From: Desulfobacterales bacterium
Lineage (GTDB): Bacteria; Desulfobacterota; Desulfobacteria; Desulfobacterales; Desulfobacteraceae
Direction: 5' to 3'
Assembly: GCA_022361135.1 (NCBI GenBank)
Contig: JAKSBM010001063.1
Span: forward strand, 1 to 5,057
Length of the DNA stretch: 5,057 bases
A program made the translations under genes and the position numbers. The notes under the pieces are model-generated. The model was not told the origin of the DNA and did no database searches. It worked only from the letters and a program-made list of their open reading frames with translations. This document shows positions 4,314 to 5,057 of the stretch, piece after piece. Position 1 is the stretch's first letter. Each line of letters begins with the position of its first letter.

Positions 4314-5057
4314 TAAATGATTCGGTTCACACCGGTTGAAATATTATAACAATAGTCACCCATTTTCTCGTAGCTGGAAACCAGGGCGATAAAAAGAACG
4401 CCGGCATCCACGGAGCAATCGTTGTTCCGCAGGCGTTGGATATGATCATATCGCATATTTTCCCGCATCTGGTCAATGAGGTCTTCCTGGGCCAGGGCCT
4501 TTTTGTAGAAGCCGTCGGAATGCTCCGTAAGCTCGGCAATGATGAGCTGCATAAAGGCGTCCACCTGGTTGGCAATGTCCAGCAGATCCTTGCGGGCACC
4601 GGTGCTGAAGGTGAAGTCCGAGGCATAGACCTTTTCCATCATTTTGGAAACGTTTTCCATGCTGTCGCCCACCCGTTCGATGTTGTTGGTGATGCGCATG
4701 AGCTCGGAGATTTCCTTGGCCTGGTACTCGTTGACATCCCCCTGGTAAATGGTGGTCAAATACCGGATGATGATTTTCTGGCAGGCATCGATGTGTTCTT
4801 CCACCTCCTCCCGCTCCTTGAGGACCTCTTCATCCTTTTTATCCAGGCAGGCAGAGACCTTTTTCAGGTTCATGTGGACGAACTCGGCATGGCGGATGAT
4901 TTCGCCCTTGACCTGGGTCAGGGCCCCGATGGGGGAATCGATGAACTGGGTATCGAATCTGGGCAGCCGGTAGCGGTCCTTGTCCTTTTTGTGTTTGGGA
5001 GAAAGGAATACGGCCACCTTGATGAGCTGGGGGAGGAAAATGAGGAAAAATCCTGCA
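4313..5057 (-). CDS. Na+/phosphate cotransporter family protein, C-terminal part with PhoU-like domain (5' end outside window)
   Basis: The open frame runs off the right edge, so the start is not visible; a GTG at 5017 is internal. The first residues seen (AGFFLIFLPQLIKVAVFLSP) form the last membrane segment of an NptA-like Na/Pi-cotransporter II family protein, which imports inorganic phosphate with sodium. A basic linker and LPRFDTQFIDSPIGAL follow, then a cytoplasmic all-helical PhoU-like domain of about 190 residues. Both PhoU metal-binding signatures of the form E-x-x-x-D are present: NNIERVGDSMENV (Glu codon 4678-4676) and SYEKMGDYCYNIS (Glu codon 4369-4367), the second close to the C-terminus. 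The layout is typical of bacterial NptA-type proteins, whose tail is thought to regulate transport. It ends with TAG at 4315-4313 and is the first visible gene of the minus-strand run with DUF1178 and the MCE lipoprotein. Confidence 0.88.
   Translation of the reverse strand, partial: AGFFLIFLPQLIKVAVFLSPKHKKDKDRYRLPRFDTQFIDSPIGALTQVKGEIIRHAEFVHMNLKKVSACLDKKDEEVLKEREEVEEHIDACQKIIIRYLTTIYQGDVNEYQAKEISELMRITNNIERVGDSMENVSKMMEKVYASDFTFSTGARKDLLDIANQVDAFMQLIIAELTEHSDGFYKKALAQEDLIDQMRENMRYDHIQRLRNNDCSVDAGVLFIALVSSYEKMGDYCYNISTGVNRII

Noticed and set aside
5015..5017. GTG as the start of the PhoU-domain gene
   Set aside because: The frame continues upstream to the window edge and encodes a hydrophobic membrane segment typical of the Na/Pi cotransporter family, so the gene is cut by the window rather than starting here.

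Overview
The window is GC-rich, densely coding bacterial DNA. It looks like a Gram-negative organism: there is a lipoprotein carrying an MCE (lipid-transport) domain, a DUF1178 protein, and Shine-Dalgarno-type starts. The gene mix would fit Proteobacteria or Desulfobacterota, but nothing here fixes the taxon. I see no mobile element, CRISPR array, tRNA or rRNA.

Left part, plus strand (1-1652). The window opens inside the C-terminal half of a D-isomer-specific 2-hydroxyacid dehydrogenase (glyoxylate/hydroxypyruvate reductase type). Its reading frame is broken by one extra G in a G7 run. A GNAT acetyltransferase (RimJ/RimL-like) follows, with a plausible promoter and a strong ribosome binding site that favour an internal ATG at 429. 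Next comes a small stand-alone HD protein whose metal-binding residues match the MESH1/SpoT hydrolase fold. This block closes with stem-loops ending in a clear intrinsic terminator (1632-1652).

Middle (1653-2040). This is a gap of about 390 bp with no convincing gene. It carries several inverted repeats and is the upstream region of a proline racemase superfamily gene (2041-3069). That enzyme has Ser and Thr at the two positions where true racemases and epimerases have Cys, so it is unlikely to be an ordinary proline racemase. A strong stem-loop (3076-3103) separates it from the convergent genes to the right.

Right part, minus strand (3148-5057). Three tightly packed genes read leftward: the C-terminal part of a Na+/phosphate cotransporter with a PhoU-like domain (5' end outside the window), a DUF1178 zinc-ribbon protein, and an MCE-domain lipoprotein with a coiled-coil tail. 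The last two overlap by one base (TGATG), which suggests translational coupling. The 32-bp gap between the first two holds a hairpin that begins in the stop codon.

Most of the window is ordinary housekeeping or metabolic content. The points most worth a second look are the Ser/Thr active-site variant of the proline racemase family enzyme, the MESH1-like solo HD hydrolase, the homopolymer frameshift, and the structured upstream region of the racemase-family gene.
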